From contig NC_037651.1 in the NCBI RefSeq assembly GCF_003254395.2, forward strand, positions 10,343,001-10,407,000: a DNA stretch of 64,000 nucleotides, in the 5' to 3' direction. The notes beneath the pieces were generated by a model. That model ran no database searches. It was not told where the DNA came from and saw only the letters and a list, made by a program, of their open reading frames with translations. The translations under genes were made by a program, and so were the position numbers. The DNA comes from Apis mellifera (Eukaryota; Arthropoda; Insecta; Hymenoptera; Apidae). How positions within the stretch are numbered: position 1 is the stretch's first letter; each line of letters opens with the position of its first letter. Positions 23,147 through 35,500 of the stretch are shown in pieces.

Positions 23147-24766
23147 TTATATCACATTGGTTGGCTCGTTTGAATTACCCGTGGGAGGACTTCTAGTCAT
23201 CATGGATGCAACCTGAAAAATAGTAATTATTATTAATCTATCGATTCGTGATCCGTGATATCGATAATTGCGAACGAATATTTATTTACTAACATTTTGT
23301 ATGACTTGTTTCCTCAAAAAATCACTAGTTGCCGCAGAAATATTTTTATCATTTCCCATTTTGCATTTCACGTATCCGTATAAATTTGCACCATTTAAAA
23401 CAATCGCGATACAAACAAGTAGAAGCCACTTAAATCTTAAACTAAATAATGCCACCACAAAAAATACTGACCATAAAAGGGGACAAAGAATTAAGGCTAA
23501 CCAAAAGATACGAGCTTCCGTGGTATTAATGCGATTCTGTTGAACACCCTGAAACACAGGGTACATAATAGACCTTGTATTTTATAGTAAACAATTATAA
23601 TTTTTTACATATTTCTTTTCTTGTCAATTTACTAAGAATGCTTTAAATTCCTACATAATTATAACGTTTCTTTTCTCTTTAACCAAAATATGTCAAGGCT
23701 ACATAATGTGAAATCTAGTAATCCTTGAACTATTCGTTCAAGAAAAAGCAATGTCTATCAAAATATAAAATATAAAAGTATACGTATAATGCTTATAAAT
23801 CAATCAGTTATAAGTATATAATTAGTTAGTTATAATTAAACTTAAAGTATAATTAATTATAAAATAAAATTGAATATAACTGGATACTTAATCTTTATAC
23901 AATGTAAAAATTAAAAAACAAACCTTTCTAGATTCAAATACCCAATGGCTCTTTCCATTATCATCCACGTAATTCCACCATCTAAGTCCAACCATTAATC
24001 TTCCAGTAATATTTTTTACAGTCCAAAAATCCATTGATAAAAGTAATACAACAACAACAAAACTAGTTATAAAACTATTTGAAAACCATCCACATAACAT
24101 ATATGCTATTATCGCTGATATTCTGAAGGCTAAATGAAACATGGTGACATATGGATGTCTAGAAAAATTTAATTTTATCAATTTTAAATATTTTAACTGT
24201 TTGTGTATTTATTATATTGTAACTGCTTATATATAAGTATTCGTATATTTATATTCGTATATATACGTACTTAAGTTTATTACTATTTTGACTCGTTTCA
24301 TCTTCTTCGCCAAAAGCAATTGTATCATCGTCCATTAGCAAAGGAACCTATAAAAAAATAATATAAAATTCGTAAACAAGCAACAAAGACATAACGTGGT
24401 GAAAATAATTATTAATTAATCAAAGAATAAAAATTTTCTTTTTCATTCTAAGAAACTTTATATATAAAAGAAATTAAACAGCACTTTATATATTATAAAA
24501 CCATAATCACAAATAACGAATTTATATTAAATTTAACTTAAATATACCTATGAACAGATAGTCACGAACAAATGTCAATAATAATTCTTCCGATACAGCG
24601 ATAAAATGGCGTTGATTTTTACGCGCTAAAAATGATTCTTTCCTATGATGCTTTAAAGTAAATTGGTGTGGTAAAATTGTAATAAAAAGAAAAAACAGCC
24701 GACGTCAATATATATGAAAATCGAATGGGTTGAAATGTTCCGTGCACTTACCGACGCAGACGCCAT
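23147..24766 (-). CDS. TVP23 (FAM18) Golgi apparatus membrane protein homolog
   Basis: This is a small multi-pass membrane protein of the late Golgi/endosome system (TVP23/FAM18 family), linked in yeast to vesicle trafficking. Minus-strand exons are 24766-24752 (MASAS), 24347-24271, 24158-23924, 23548-23294 and 23212-23147 (stop TAA). All borders are GT-AG and phases agree, giving 215 residues, close to the usual 200-215. The acidic N-terminus MDDDTIAFGEEDE is followed by HPYVTMFHLAFRISAIIAY. Four hydrophobic segments are visible, and the family signature FWTVKNITGRLMVGLRWWN and KSHWVFESRK lies in the middle exon. The fourth exon has ARIFWLALILCPLLW and GANLYGYVKC. The gene is convergent with Lar and head to head with ZIP11. 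Confidence 0.95.
23549..23923 (-). other. TVP23 intron 3
   Basis: AT-rich intron with no other feature seen. Confidence 0.85.
24348..24751 (-). other. TVP23 intron 1
   Basis: AT-rich intron. It contains AAAATGGCG near 24604, a PHO/YY1-like core, and otherwise nothing notable. Confidence 0.8.
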
Positions 24767-25498
24767 GTTAGCGTATTTTACTAAAAGCTTCCAGCGATAC
24801 TAACGCCTTGATTGGCATGAGATAAAGCGCGAAATATGTATCGAGACGTTTTGAATTAAAAATCCTAAAAGAAAAGTTAAATATATTTTTGATCAATCAC
24901 AAACGATTAAAGTTTCTAAACGTACTTCGATAAACGAGACATCGAATGCCTGTCAAAATTGATATACGTTCAATATAGTTTGAATATTGAGTGCGTCCCT
25001 GCAAATCGTTGCCGGATTGGTGCATTGAAAATGGCAAATTCTATTGGCCAATTGAGAAAGTGTTTAGCGTCACATGTATGTACAAGCAACCCTATTTGTA
25101 CGCAAGGGCGAAGAGTGTGTTCACGGTATGGTCATCTACGTATGCTCGTCCGGTTTCATGTCAACGTTCTGCGTATCCTGCTCGGAAATCATAATTGACA
25201 AGTGCAGGAACGAAGTCGTCGTACAACAAATTCACGCGAATATGTGTTGGTAATAGTAAAGTGGCAATAGCAACACTGATATTCAGTAGTAATAGTAACT
25301 GTAATGAAGGTAATATCAGTGGCGACTACAGTGGTAGTAGTGGTGGTGACGGTGATGGTGGTGGTGCTAGTGGAGATAAGTGCGGGGGACTGAATGCATA
25401 TCAACGAATTTCATGTCCCACGAAACACTTTCTCGTGGTTCACGTCGTAGAGAATGTGCGGTGTAATCTAAGGTGTCGTGAATTTGACGATTGGTACA
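24767..25498. promoter_or_regulatory. Bidirectional promoter region of TVP23 and ZIP11
   Basis: The two start codons are 732 bp apart and point away from each other. The stretch holds CCAAT boxes (ATTGG at 24811-24815 and 25016-25020) and the palindrome ATTGGCCAAT at 25043-25052. It also holds an E2F-like GCGCGAAA at 24827-24834. No clear TATA box is seen. The region also includes the 5' UTRs; a GGT/GGTGATG-type triplet repeat lies at about 25328-25375 in the presumed ZIP11 leader. Confidence 0.6.
25043..25052. promoter_or_regulatory. Double CCAAT palindrome ATTGGCCAAT
   Basis: Overlapping forward and reverse CCAAT boxes lie between two divergent genes. CCAAT boxes bound by NF-Y are typical of bidirectional promoters. 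Confidence 0.5.
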
Positions 25499-28400
25499 AT
25501 GTTAAAGGATTATTCGCCGATTGTACAGGCGCTCCTAGGAACGTTATTTACATGGGCTCTCACTGCAGCGGGTGCCGCACTTGTCATCGTGATTCGAGGA
25601 AAGCAAGTAAGTTTTATTTCTTTGCTTCTTTCTTTTTTCTTTTTCGAATCAAATAATACTTTCAATTCCTATACACTTTTTTGAATATTTATCATTTTAT
25701 CAAATAAAATCACATACATTCTAGGTCCTAACCTATCTTATGAAATACATACTAACCTTATCCGGCTTTATCGTACTTTCTTCGCGGGAATTGCTCCGTT
25801 TTGAAAATATTTTGAATTCCGTCTTTTCCCGTCAATTTGAAAATGTCTCTAAAATTTTTATAATACTTCAGATATCATATTTCGTTATAAAATTCGTTTT
25901 AATTTTTACTATATTATACTGTAACATATATATTATAATAATATCTCGATTTTGTTGATTATTAAATTAATGATGTTTTTTAATCTAAACATTTGTAATG
26001 TAAATTTTTACAACCAGTTAGCACGAAGTTAATTAACTCTTCTGTTTGCGAATCGGAATGAAAACGTATTACGTAATTTCAATGTTATCTATAAATTTTT
26101 CTTCTTTTTTTTTCTTTTTTCTTTTTTTCTTTTTTCTTTTTCCTTTTTTTTTTTTTTGTAAGAAATTACTAACAGATACCTACTCTGTTCAAACTTTATC
26201 TGATAAGATTAAATTTATCCTAACTGAACGTATAATGTAATATAATGTAAAATTTACAATTATAAAAAAACAATAATTAAACAATTATAAAACATATCGT
26301 AAAATTATTGGATATGCAGATAATATTTTATATATAATAAAAAAAAAAAAATAAAAGAATAAATGAAATAATAAGAATGAAGAAAAAAAGAAAATTAGGG
26401 GGGAAAAATTAATTATTTTTAAAATGGAATGAACGTATCATTGATGATTCGTACGAACAAATGTATTTAAAAGTTTAAAATTACTTTAGAATAAGAGATA
26501 GAAGGATTGATTCTAAAATATAAAACGCATTTTATTGCAGCGTAAATTGTTGGACATCAGCCTGGGATTTGCGGGCGGCGTAATGATAGCGGCAAGTTAC
26601 TGGTCGCTACTGGCACCTGCTATCGAAATGGCGACAAAGAGCAAAATTTACGGTGCTGAAGGCGAATACGCGTTCGTACCAATCGGAGTTGGATTTCTCA
26701 TAGGCGCGGCTTTCGTTTATGGGACGGACGCGTTGATATCTTCCCTTGGCATTCAGTCCCCCAATGTGCTTTTAGCTATGCAGTCAGTCGGTACGAAACA
26801 AAGACGCAAGATCCTTGCAAAACTAAAGAGTGACGAGGATTTAGACGATTATGATCCGTATAACGACGTACAGATATCTGATGGAAAAATGTATACTCAA
26901 ATTGAATCGACAACCATCGATGGTATCATATTTTTTTCTTGTCATCCAATTCATCCAACATCCAATTCTCTCTGTAGGCTTGGAAAATGGGATCAGTTCA
27001 CGATACACGTGTATATCATGTTTATGTATAAAAAAATACGTATAAAAGATTCAATGTACACTCGCCCCTCTTTGCTTTCTCGTACAATAAGCAATCGATT
27101 TGTTCAGAAATAAGCAAATATTGTATCATATTATAATCTGCAAAAATAAAATATCCGATGTTCCGTTAATTCTGTCAAGGGCTGCTACTTATTTCTGAAC
27201 AATATTAATTTTTCGTGTATATTGTGCACGTATTGTCCAATTGTATTGTATCATAGTGTAGTTAGCGATTTACTATGGAATGTTTGTCAATCTTAATGCT
27301 TTTTGCGTTAAAAGTATGGAAAGGAAAGTAGTGTATGCATGAGAACATTTCAAAGGAATAAGTGGAATTTACAAAAACACGATCGATAAAACATTTAATT
27401 ATTGAAACATATAATGGCAGCTACCTCCTTAAGACTGCTTGATAATTAAAGAAACAAATCAATCCTCGATGTTCGTTGTATCTTTATGTATATAAAATTT
27501 ATACTACGCGCTTAAGTATTTTATATCATAATATCAAGATAAATTTGCTTTTTACGTAATATGTTTCAAATGCTTATAACATTTTCTGATATCACGTGTT
27601 TTTAATAATGGACAATTACTTAAGAACAATAGTTTCTTCTTCTTCTTCTTCTTCTTTTTTTATTTTTTTTTCTTTTTTTTTTAATTACTATCGTTGTTCA
27701 TGTTTTAATCAAAAATCAACCTCATTAATAAATCAAAGTTTGATGCGAAGTTAACTCGATGACAAATCGTACAAAACGTATTGCAAAATCTAAAAAAAAA
27801 AGTTTAATTTACATAACAGTTGCAATATCAGCTAAATTATTAAGCAGTCTTAAATAAACTGGTTACTACTACTACTAGCTTATTAACATATTATTAACAC
27901 TTTGAAAACTAAAAATAAAAAGTATTTTTCCTTACGAAATAACCACATCGACATGGATAAATTTTTCACGATCGTGTTTAAAAAATATTCCACAATTTAT
28001 AAAACTGATCTTATTAATCCTGCCTGCGGATCTAAAATGTAATAGACAAGAAGTACAAAAACTTTATAATAGAAAATAAAAACCGGGTATTAAAATATAA
28101 TAAATTTTACCAAGCCTTAATCCAAAGTCATAATAAGAAAAAAAAGGAAAGAGTAGAATGTGCTTATATACACATTGCTGGTGTAATGTTTAAATATCTT
28201 CCAAAAGATCAAGCCGTAATATTATTTTTTTTAACAATCATCGTCGCACTTTTCAGGTTTCTATGAGCAAAATACCCGAAGACGTCAAATTGCGAATATA
28301 AACAGGCCAACAGAGCAAGGAGAAATAGGCACGATTTACGATGATCCCAACAACGAATGTAGAAACAATCAATGGAAAAGAGTATTGTTATTGGTTGTTG

Positions 28401-31400
28401 CCATCACGGTATGTAAATTAATCAAGTAATTTAAAATACAATGAATAATATAAGAAAATATAGAGGGAGTTAATAATAAAAATTTTTGCAATACACTATC
28501 AGGTACACAATATTCCAGAAGGTCTTGCAGTTGGAGTAGGATTCGCAGCAGTAGGTAACAGTGCATCAGCAACTTTTGAAAATGCAAGGTAAGCAACGCA
28601 CGCTTCTACCGTCTTCTAGAAAATACTCGCGAATAGATTTAAATATTATTCCACATAAATAACGCATTAAAATTTCAAACATCGTCGAGTGGATATGTCT
28701 TTTTTTAATTCTTTTTTTAATCGATAAAAAAAACTTGTTTAACGGTGGAAAATTATATATATTATATATTATATATATAAATGTATACAAGTTACGTAGC
28801 GATATTTCAATTAGATGCAGCGAGCATCTAAAATTGTTCACTTAGATCAATCGGGCCTATTAGATTCATTACAGAAGATCAAATCGAATCGTTTAGAGAG
28901 TTACGTTACATATCGTTTCGATTCATTAAAAATGGATATATGTACGTTTATATAAAAGCACGTTTCAGAGTTCTGTACCGTTCTGTACACGATAAGAAAA
29001 ATATTCTTCGTTTTCACTTTTCTTTTGCGCGCGTTTTAAAATAATTTTTTTGATTCCGACATCGATAAAAACAGGAGGCGTTACGTTCGCATACGCAGCG
29101 AGCGACGCTAGTGTACAGCGTTGAGCGACATCGAGAACGATTCGTATCGCTCCTAGATGGCTGTAATTTAGAAAGAAGTTGAGCGAGTTGCCGATAGACG
29201 GTAGCACCATTGACGGAGAATCATACACGAGTTACGAGCGCGTGCTAGGAGGTCCCCATGAATGAGTTCTATGGTGGTCGGTCGCGAGTGCCAGCCGCAG
29301 GCAAAGTTTATTGGCAGCAGTGGGTGCCTGTTGCGCGGGGGAAGGGCACGTGTGGCCCTGGAATTCAACGAGCCCTAGGCGCCGCGCATTCCATTCCATA
29401 CTCCTTTCCCCGCTTCTTCTCTCCCCTTCGACTTCTCCCGAACTCGCTCTCCTTACTGCCTTACGCTTTTGACTTTGGAACATCGCCTGCTATGACGTGC
29501 TACCACTTACAACGAGATCGAATAGTACGACATTGATTTCATTTTTATCAAAGAATTGAAGAAAGAATATCCGAATAACGTAAACTTTATTTATAGAAAA
29601 AAATTCGACGATATCGCCAACTTTCGTATCTCCATCCTTCCTTCCTATCGTTCGTTCCTCTTTCTTCTCTCTCTTTTTTTTTTACATAAGATACAATGGA
29701 TATTTAGAGTCTTTTTCGAATGAACGGTCTATATCAACGTTTTTTTCCCTCTGTCACGCGATAGTTGAGAAATACGGAGCGAATTCTCTTTGTTCTTTAA
29801 CGTATATACGATGACTTTGAGAAAAGCAAGGTCCATCGGTGAAAATTCGAAAGAACTTTCGACCTGTAAATATAAAATATTGGTAAATTATTTTCTTCGC
29901 TTCTCGAAGAGAAGAAGAAGCAAAAAAATATTGTGTATGATAAACGGAACGATGTAAATGTAATCTCGCGCAAATTTTCCGGTTATGAATGAATCGTCGA
30001 CGTCGTCTTCGTCGTCGTCGTTTTGGTCCTCGAAAGATGACCCCAGCCAATATATCGGAGGCATGCATATCGCCACGCACCAATTCGTACTGTGCGTACA
30101 TTATTATCGCGTTGAGAGAATTTCTTCTTCGATTTTCTTTCGAGAAAAATGATAATCATATATCGATCGATATCGAGATCGAAGAATGCGATTTCGAAAG
30201 TTTATTTTCGAGAAGTTAATAAACTAAAATATTGGATACACTCGACATAATGAGTCAAAGGAAAGGAAGAAAAAAAAATGGTCATCGAAACGATTCGCGA
30301 TGGAATGGTTTCATCGCGCAACCGATTTATATGTGTTTTCGATCGATGAATCGGTCGCGCCGCGTCCTTTCCAAGGAAAAGATAATTCATTCTTTTGAAG
30401 ATGGAAAAAGAGTGCTTAGTTCCATTCCAGAGGCGGCGAAAGAATCATGAATGAAAGGTTGGTTGATCGGTAGCGGACGGCCGTTCACGTCAGGAATAGT
30501 TGAGAGTAAGCAGACAGGACAAATAGAGCGAGAAAAAGAGAAAAGGACGATGGAAAGGCGGGCAGCCGATAGGAGCAACGATATTTGCACTCGTAAAACG
30601 TTCAAGGAGATCCGGTACTGAGTCACCCTCCAAGGTATGCGAATTTTTCCCGGAATCTCCTCTCGTTCCTATCTTTTTTCTTTCGAAATTCGTCACAAGC
30701 TGAAACGTCACAACCAGTGTTCTCTCTTCTGGATCTGTTACACGGTATCCTAAACTCGTGAACGAGAAGTGAAAAAAAAAAAATTCATTCAACTCGAACG
30801 AACACTGGTCGGAATTCGTCGAAGAAATTCGTCTCCTCCGAATAATCGACTAATTCGCGCCTCTTTTTTCCTCTTCTTCTTCTCGTATTTCGATCGTAGA
30901 AGAGAGAAGGAAAAGCGCGAGTGAAAGCGAGAGAAATTGTAGCACGCGTAAAAACTACGGAGGAACTACGGAGCGGTGGATCGGCGTGGCACGTAGATGA
31001 GGTGTTGCTATGTTAAACACGGCGCCAGACAAAGCTGCCGACGAAACCACCTTATTTCAGTATCCTATATCCTCCTGCGTGTGTCCGTCTTATTATATAC
31101 CGACCGACCGACCAACCGACAAGTGCTCAACCGCGCTACGGCCCTTCTCTGTCCTCGCTCGCATCTTTATTTTTCTCTCTCTTTTTCCTTTTTCTACTTT
31201 TTGCCCGCTCTTTTCTCTCTGCCATTTCGTCCTTTCTCTCCCCTCCCATGCCACATAGTACACCGTAGTAACTACAAACTACACGATAACTCCTCTTCGT
31301 TTCCCAAATAAGAGGAATCGTTTTCAATGTAATTGCAATCTCGTCGCCGACGATTTTTCGGTAACGCAACCTTTGAATGGCGTTTCCCTTAATCGTTGTA

Positions 31401-32456
31401 CTTTGTACTCCCGCTAACTTATCGCGCGCGGGAAGTTAATTGTGACGTGTGTTAATAGCAACGGAAGTCGGTTACGATATAACGCTTCCCGTTCAGTTTT
31501 TCAACGAGTATTACGAAGAGCGTGCATGCACGTGGCTACCTCGGGACGAGCTTCTCTCCGCGATAAGGAGAATTTTTCCTTCCTTTCTTTTTAATGGAAT
31601 CATGCTCGTATAGCATCGATCCGATTCGAACGTGTTTCTCGTCCTCCAACCACGTTTTCTACGAGATGGATCCGAGTGCAACCATTCACGGCCGAAAGAT
31701 TCCGGGAACTCGACTCGCGAGACATTCTCCTCTCCGGCTAACAACAAACACGTCGATAGCTTTTCTCGGCTAGTATTTCGCGTTCGAGCACGTCTCTCTC
31801 TCTCTCTTCTTTCTTTTCGCCTATCCGAAACAAAGATACTTTCCTAAAGATATACATACTACTACTACTAGGATCAGAGATACCGGTCGGTGGACGATTC
31901 GAGCGATGGAGGAAAGCAGAGAGAGAGAGAGAGAGAGAGAGAGATGGGTGGCGATCGGAGGGCACGTTTGTCATAGCCACTTCCTCCTGCTCTTTCTTCT
32001 CTTCTCGAGCGATCAAGAACAACTACTACCACCACCATCATCACCACCACCGCCACATCTCTCGATCTTGCTCGGTGTCTCGGTTAATTCGTTTCTCTTT
32101 CTCTGGCATCGGGCGATGCACTGGCGTGCACGAAGCAACGACTTCGCAATGCTTGGAATGCAGCGGCATTACGCATGCGCATCGCGTACCTTACTCGGAA
32201 CAGACGAACAGCCGGATCCCCGTTATGTCCCTCGACGATGGCCTCGGGACGATCGTCCGCGCCAACTAGCCAGCCGTCTTCTTCTTGCGGATCGAACTAC
32301 CGTCGCGATGCTTATACGCTTGCGTCCGACTACATGCTTATATAGGTATATATGTACGCGCAGCCTATTTCTTCCTTCGTACCGTTCATTCGTGGTCAGC
32401 TCGATAGACACCTGCCGACCGATCCTTCTCATTTCGATCGACCCAGATCTTGCCCG

Positions 32457-32505
<49 letters not shown>

Positions 32506-35500
32506 TCTCTTTCGCCGATTCAAATTCCTTCATTCTCTTTCGAGAAGAATAGAGAAGAAGATGGAAGGAAACGAGGCGACAGGTTGGCGATAATCGGCAA
32601 ACGCGTTTGACGTTAAGAGGCGCGAAACGATGCCGGAGGTAGCAGAGAAAAGCGGGGTTGATCTTGGTCTTATGATTTTATGGTGTTAAGCCGTGGCCGG
32701 TGGCCTCGGAACTCGGAGCCGAGAAGAGTCGGGAGAACTCGCCTTGGCGTTGGTGGAATGCGGGACGGGCAAATCGCGGTCGGCCCGCTTGCGCCTCGTT
32801 CCCATGCATTCCTTACTCCCTCTCCCGTTCCTCCTTCCTCTCTCTTTTTCTCTTCCCCTCTCTCCCTCCCCTTTTTCCTCTTCCTCGCTCCTTACTTTTC
32901 TCCTACAAACGCGTTTATACGTGTATACGCTTCTCTTTCGAACCCAAGCGTCTTACGGTGTACCGACCAACCGCGCGCTTCAACGCTCTCTTTCTCTCCC
33001 TCTCTTCTTCTCTCTCTCTAGTCCTCTATCTACCCACTTGCTCTATCCTCTATCTCGTAAGTTCGCGCGATCAATTCCTTCAACAGAGATTCATCGCGAT
33101 TCCTTTCCTCTCCCTTCCTCTTTTTTCTCCTTCTTCTTCCCTCTTTCTTTCAAATTGTCTTGTCTTGTCGGGGAAGAGCGAGACGAGAAACGTTCCCTTT
33201 TATTCCTCGATCTATTTTCGATCGCGAAAATTTAATCAAATTCGATTCGTTTTCGTCTGGCGAACGTGGAAAAAGAAAGATATATAATTCGCCGAGCTTG
33301 AAAGCCGGTGAATAAGCGTTGCCACCTAAAGACACTCGGGTTGCTTATGGAATGCAAAATGGCGACCGCGGGGCATTCAACGAATCTACTTGGACGCCAT
33401 TTTGGTATACACCGAGAGACCGTGTATATACCGCTATATTCGATCATCCATCGATCCGCGGCTTAATTTCTCTCTTCTCCTCGTTTAATCGAGCACTCGG
33501 TCGTTTGGCTATACTGGATTTAACCTCGTCTCGAAGTCTCTTCTAGAGGTACATTCGTACATTCACGCGCGTGGATATCGATTTGAATAAATCTGGAATA
33601 CGGAGTGGAACGGTCGGGTTGGTTAAAATGTTTGCCAAGATGTTTCATCCGGAGAAATCAGCGATTCTCGGGACGAGACAGCGCGACGCCTTCGCGCGCA
33701 ATTCCCGAGGCAATGGATGCCTTCGTTTCTAATTTGAAAGGCGAACCATAGCGGCGCTCGATCTCGCTAACGCGTAATAGCGGAAAAAAAAAATTTATGA
33801 ATGGGCCTTGACTCGGCCTCTCTCTTTCTCTCTCTCTCTTTTTTCCTCTTTCACGAAAACAAAGTTGTAAATACTCGATAAATATCTATCGACGATATCT
33901 CACGATATCTTCCAAGCAAAAACTCCTCGATATCCGTCATCGATAAGAATTTGGTATTTAGGAATTCGCGCGGTTACAACTCGCGTTAAAAATTCGATGG
34001 GAACGTAGAGGAATCGGGTCCAGAAATGGGAAAGAGAGTTTAGAAGAAGGAGAGGAGAACGGTGGGAAGAAGTGAGAAAAAGAGAGAGAAAGAGAGAGGA
34101 GGGGGGAAGAAACGAATGAATCGAAGGGGAAGAAGGATGGAATGGGATAGGAAGAGGAAGAGAGAAAAGTAAGAAGGTGAAGCTAGCTAGCTACGGTGGA
34201 AGGGGACGAGGATCATTCTTGGAACTCGGGTGACCTCCCCTGGTGTAACTGGCGAACAGCCGGACCCGACGGATTAACTGTACAACCACTTATGTACTTA
34301 TATACATCGATGCTGTAGGAACGCGACGACGATGCCATCCCATGAAATAACGTGCTACACGCCGCGGCATCGCATACCATACCATGTGCTTGGCCTGTAC
34401 GAGAGAGCGCAGCGATCGTGCATCGCGCGTCATTCATTCACCTGTTCACCCACCTCGTCCCCCCTCTCTCTCTCTTTCTCTCTCTCTATCGATCGATCTC
34501 CGATCTATTGTTCCTTGCAAATTCTAACCGTCCTTCTATCCATCGGGAAGGAGGGGGACGGGAACGTCTTTCCGCTTTACCTCGCCGTTCTTTCTCTCCG
34601 CGCAACCCAAATTTTTCCCTCCCTGCGTATTCATTATATTTTCTTCTTACTTTCCTCTTTCCTCTTCTTGTTCAAAAGAAGAGATTGAATTCTTCTCTAT
34701 TCTTTTTTTTCTTTTTTGAAACTTGGTTACGTTCTCTCTCTCTCGATTGATCACATCGAGTCGATACATTCGATCTCTGTTCATTGATCGCTACGTTTCA
34801 TTCATTCAACCCGATAACCGTCATCGTTCGTTATTCGTTTAATCGCCGCTACGATTACGAAAACTCTCTATTTTTCTTTCTTGGTTTCGTAAATATCGAG
34901 AGATATTTCGTGCAAAAAGGAGTGGTGAAACGAAATTGACGGATGGTTAAGAGGAGCGGAGAAGCGTGATTAGCTTATAAGAAAAGGAGGACGGAGGTCT
35001 AGAACGGATCATCTGCGAAGCGAGTCGTATCTCCAAGTACCTCGAGAGTCAGCGAGCAAAATGGAAAAATGTAAAGAATGTCGAAGTCGACGACCAGTTT
35101 GAAGAAGTTACCATGATCGGATGATCGAGGATGATCGTTCGGACGAGGTACGAGGGCAGACGTGACGTTTTATGGAATCTTTGTGCGTGTCCATAATTTG
35201 TTTTCAAATAATTTTAGAAAAGAAAACGGGGTATTTATTTTATTACACTTTTTACTATTTCTACTATTATACTATTTTCGTGCATTCCTATACGTCGTTA
35301 TTTCTTTTTTTTTTTACATAAAAGAAAAATTTCGAATAAAAGCTGATAGATCGAAGTGTGATTTTCGAAAAGAAGATTGCGCGATGAAATTATTTTTCTC
35401 CTTAAGGAATACTTAAAGGCGAAAATAAAAATCCAATCAATCATTGGAATCATTTTTTTAATGCATAAATAAATAACACGTTATATAAATTCTTTATAAA

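Noticed and set aside
24991..25194. Frame with C, W and Y residues in the TVP23-ZIP11 intergenic region
   Set aside because: It begins with GTG directly after a stop codon and has no splice connection to ZIP11, whose ATG is preceded by an in-frame stop. It is promoter or 5' UTR.
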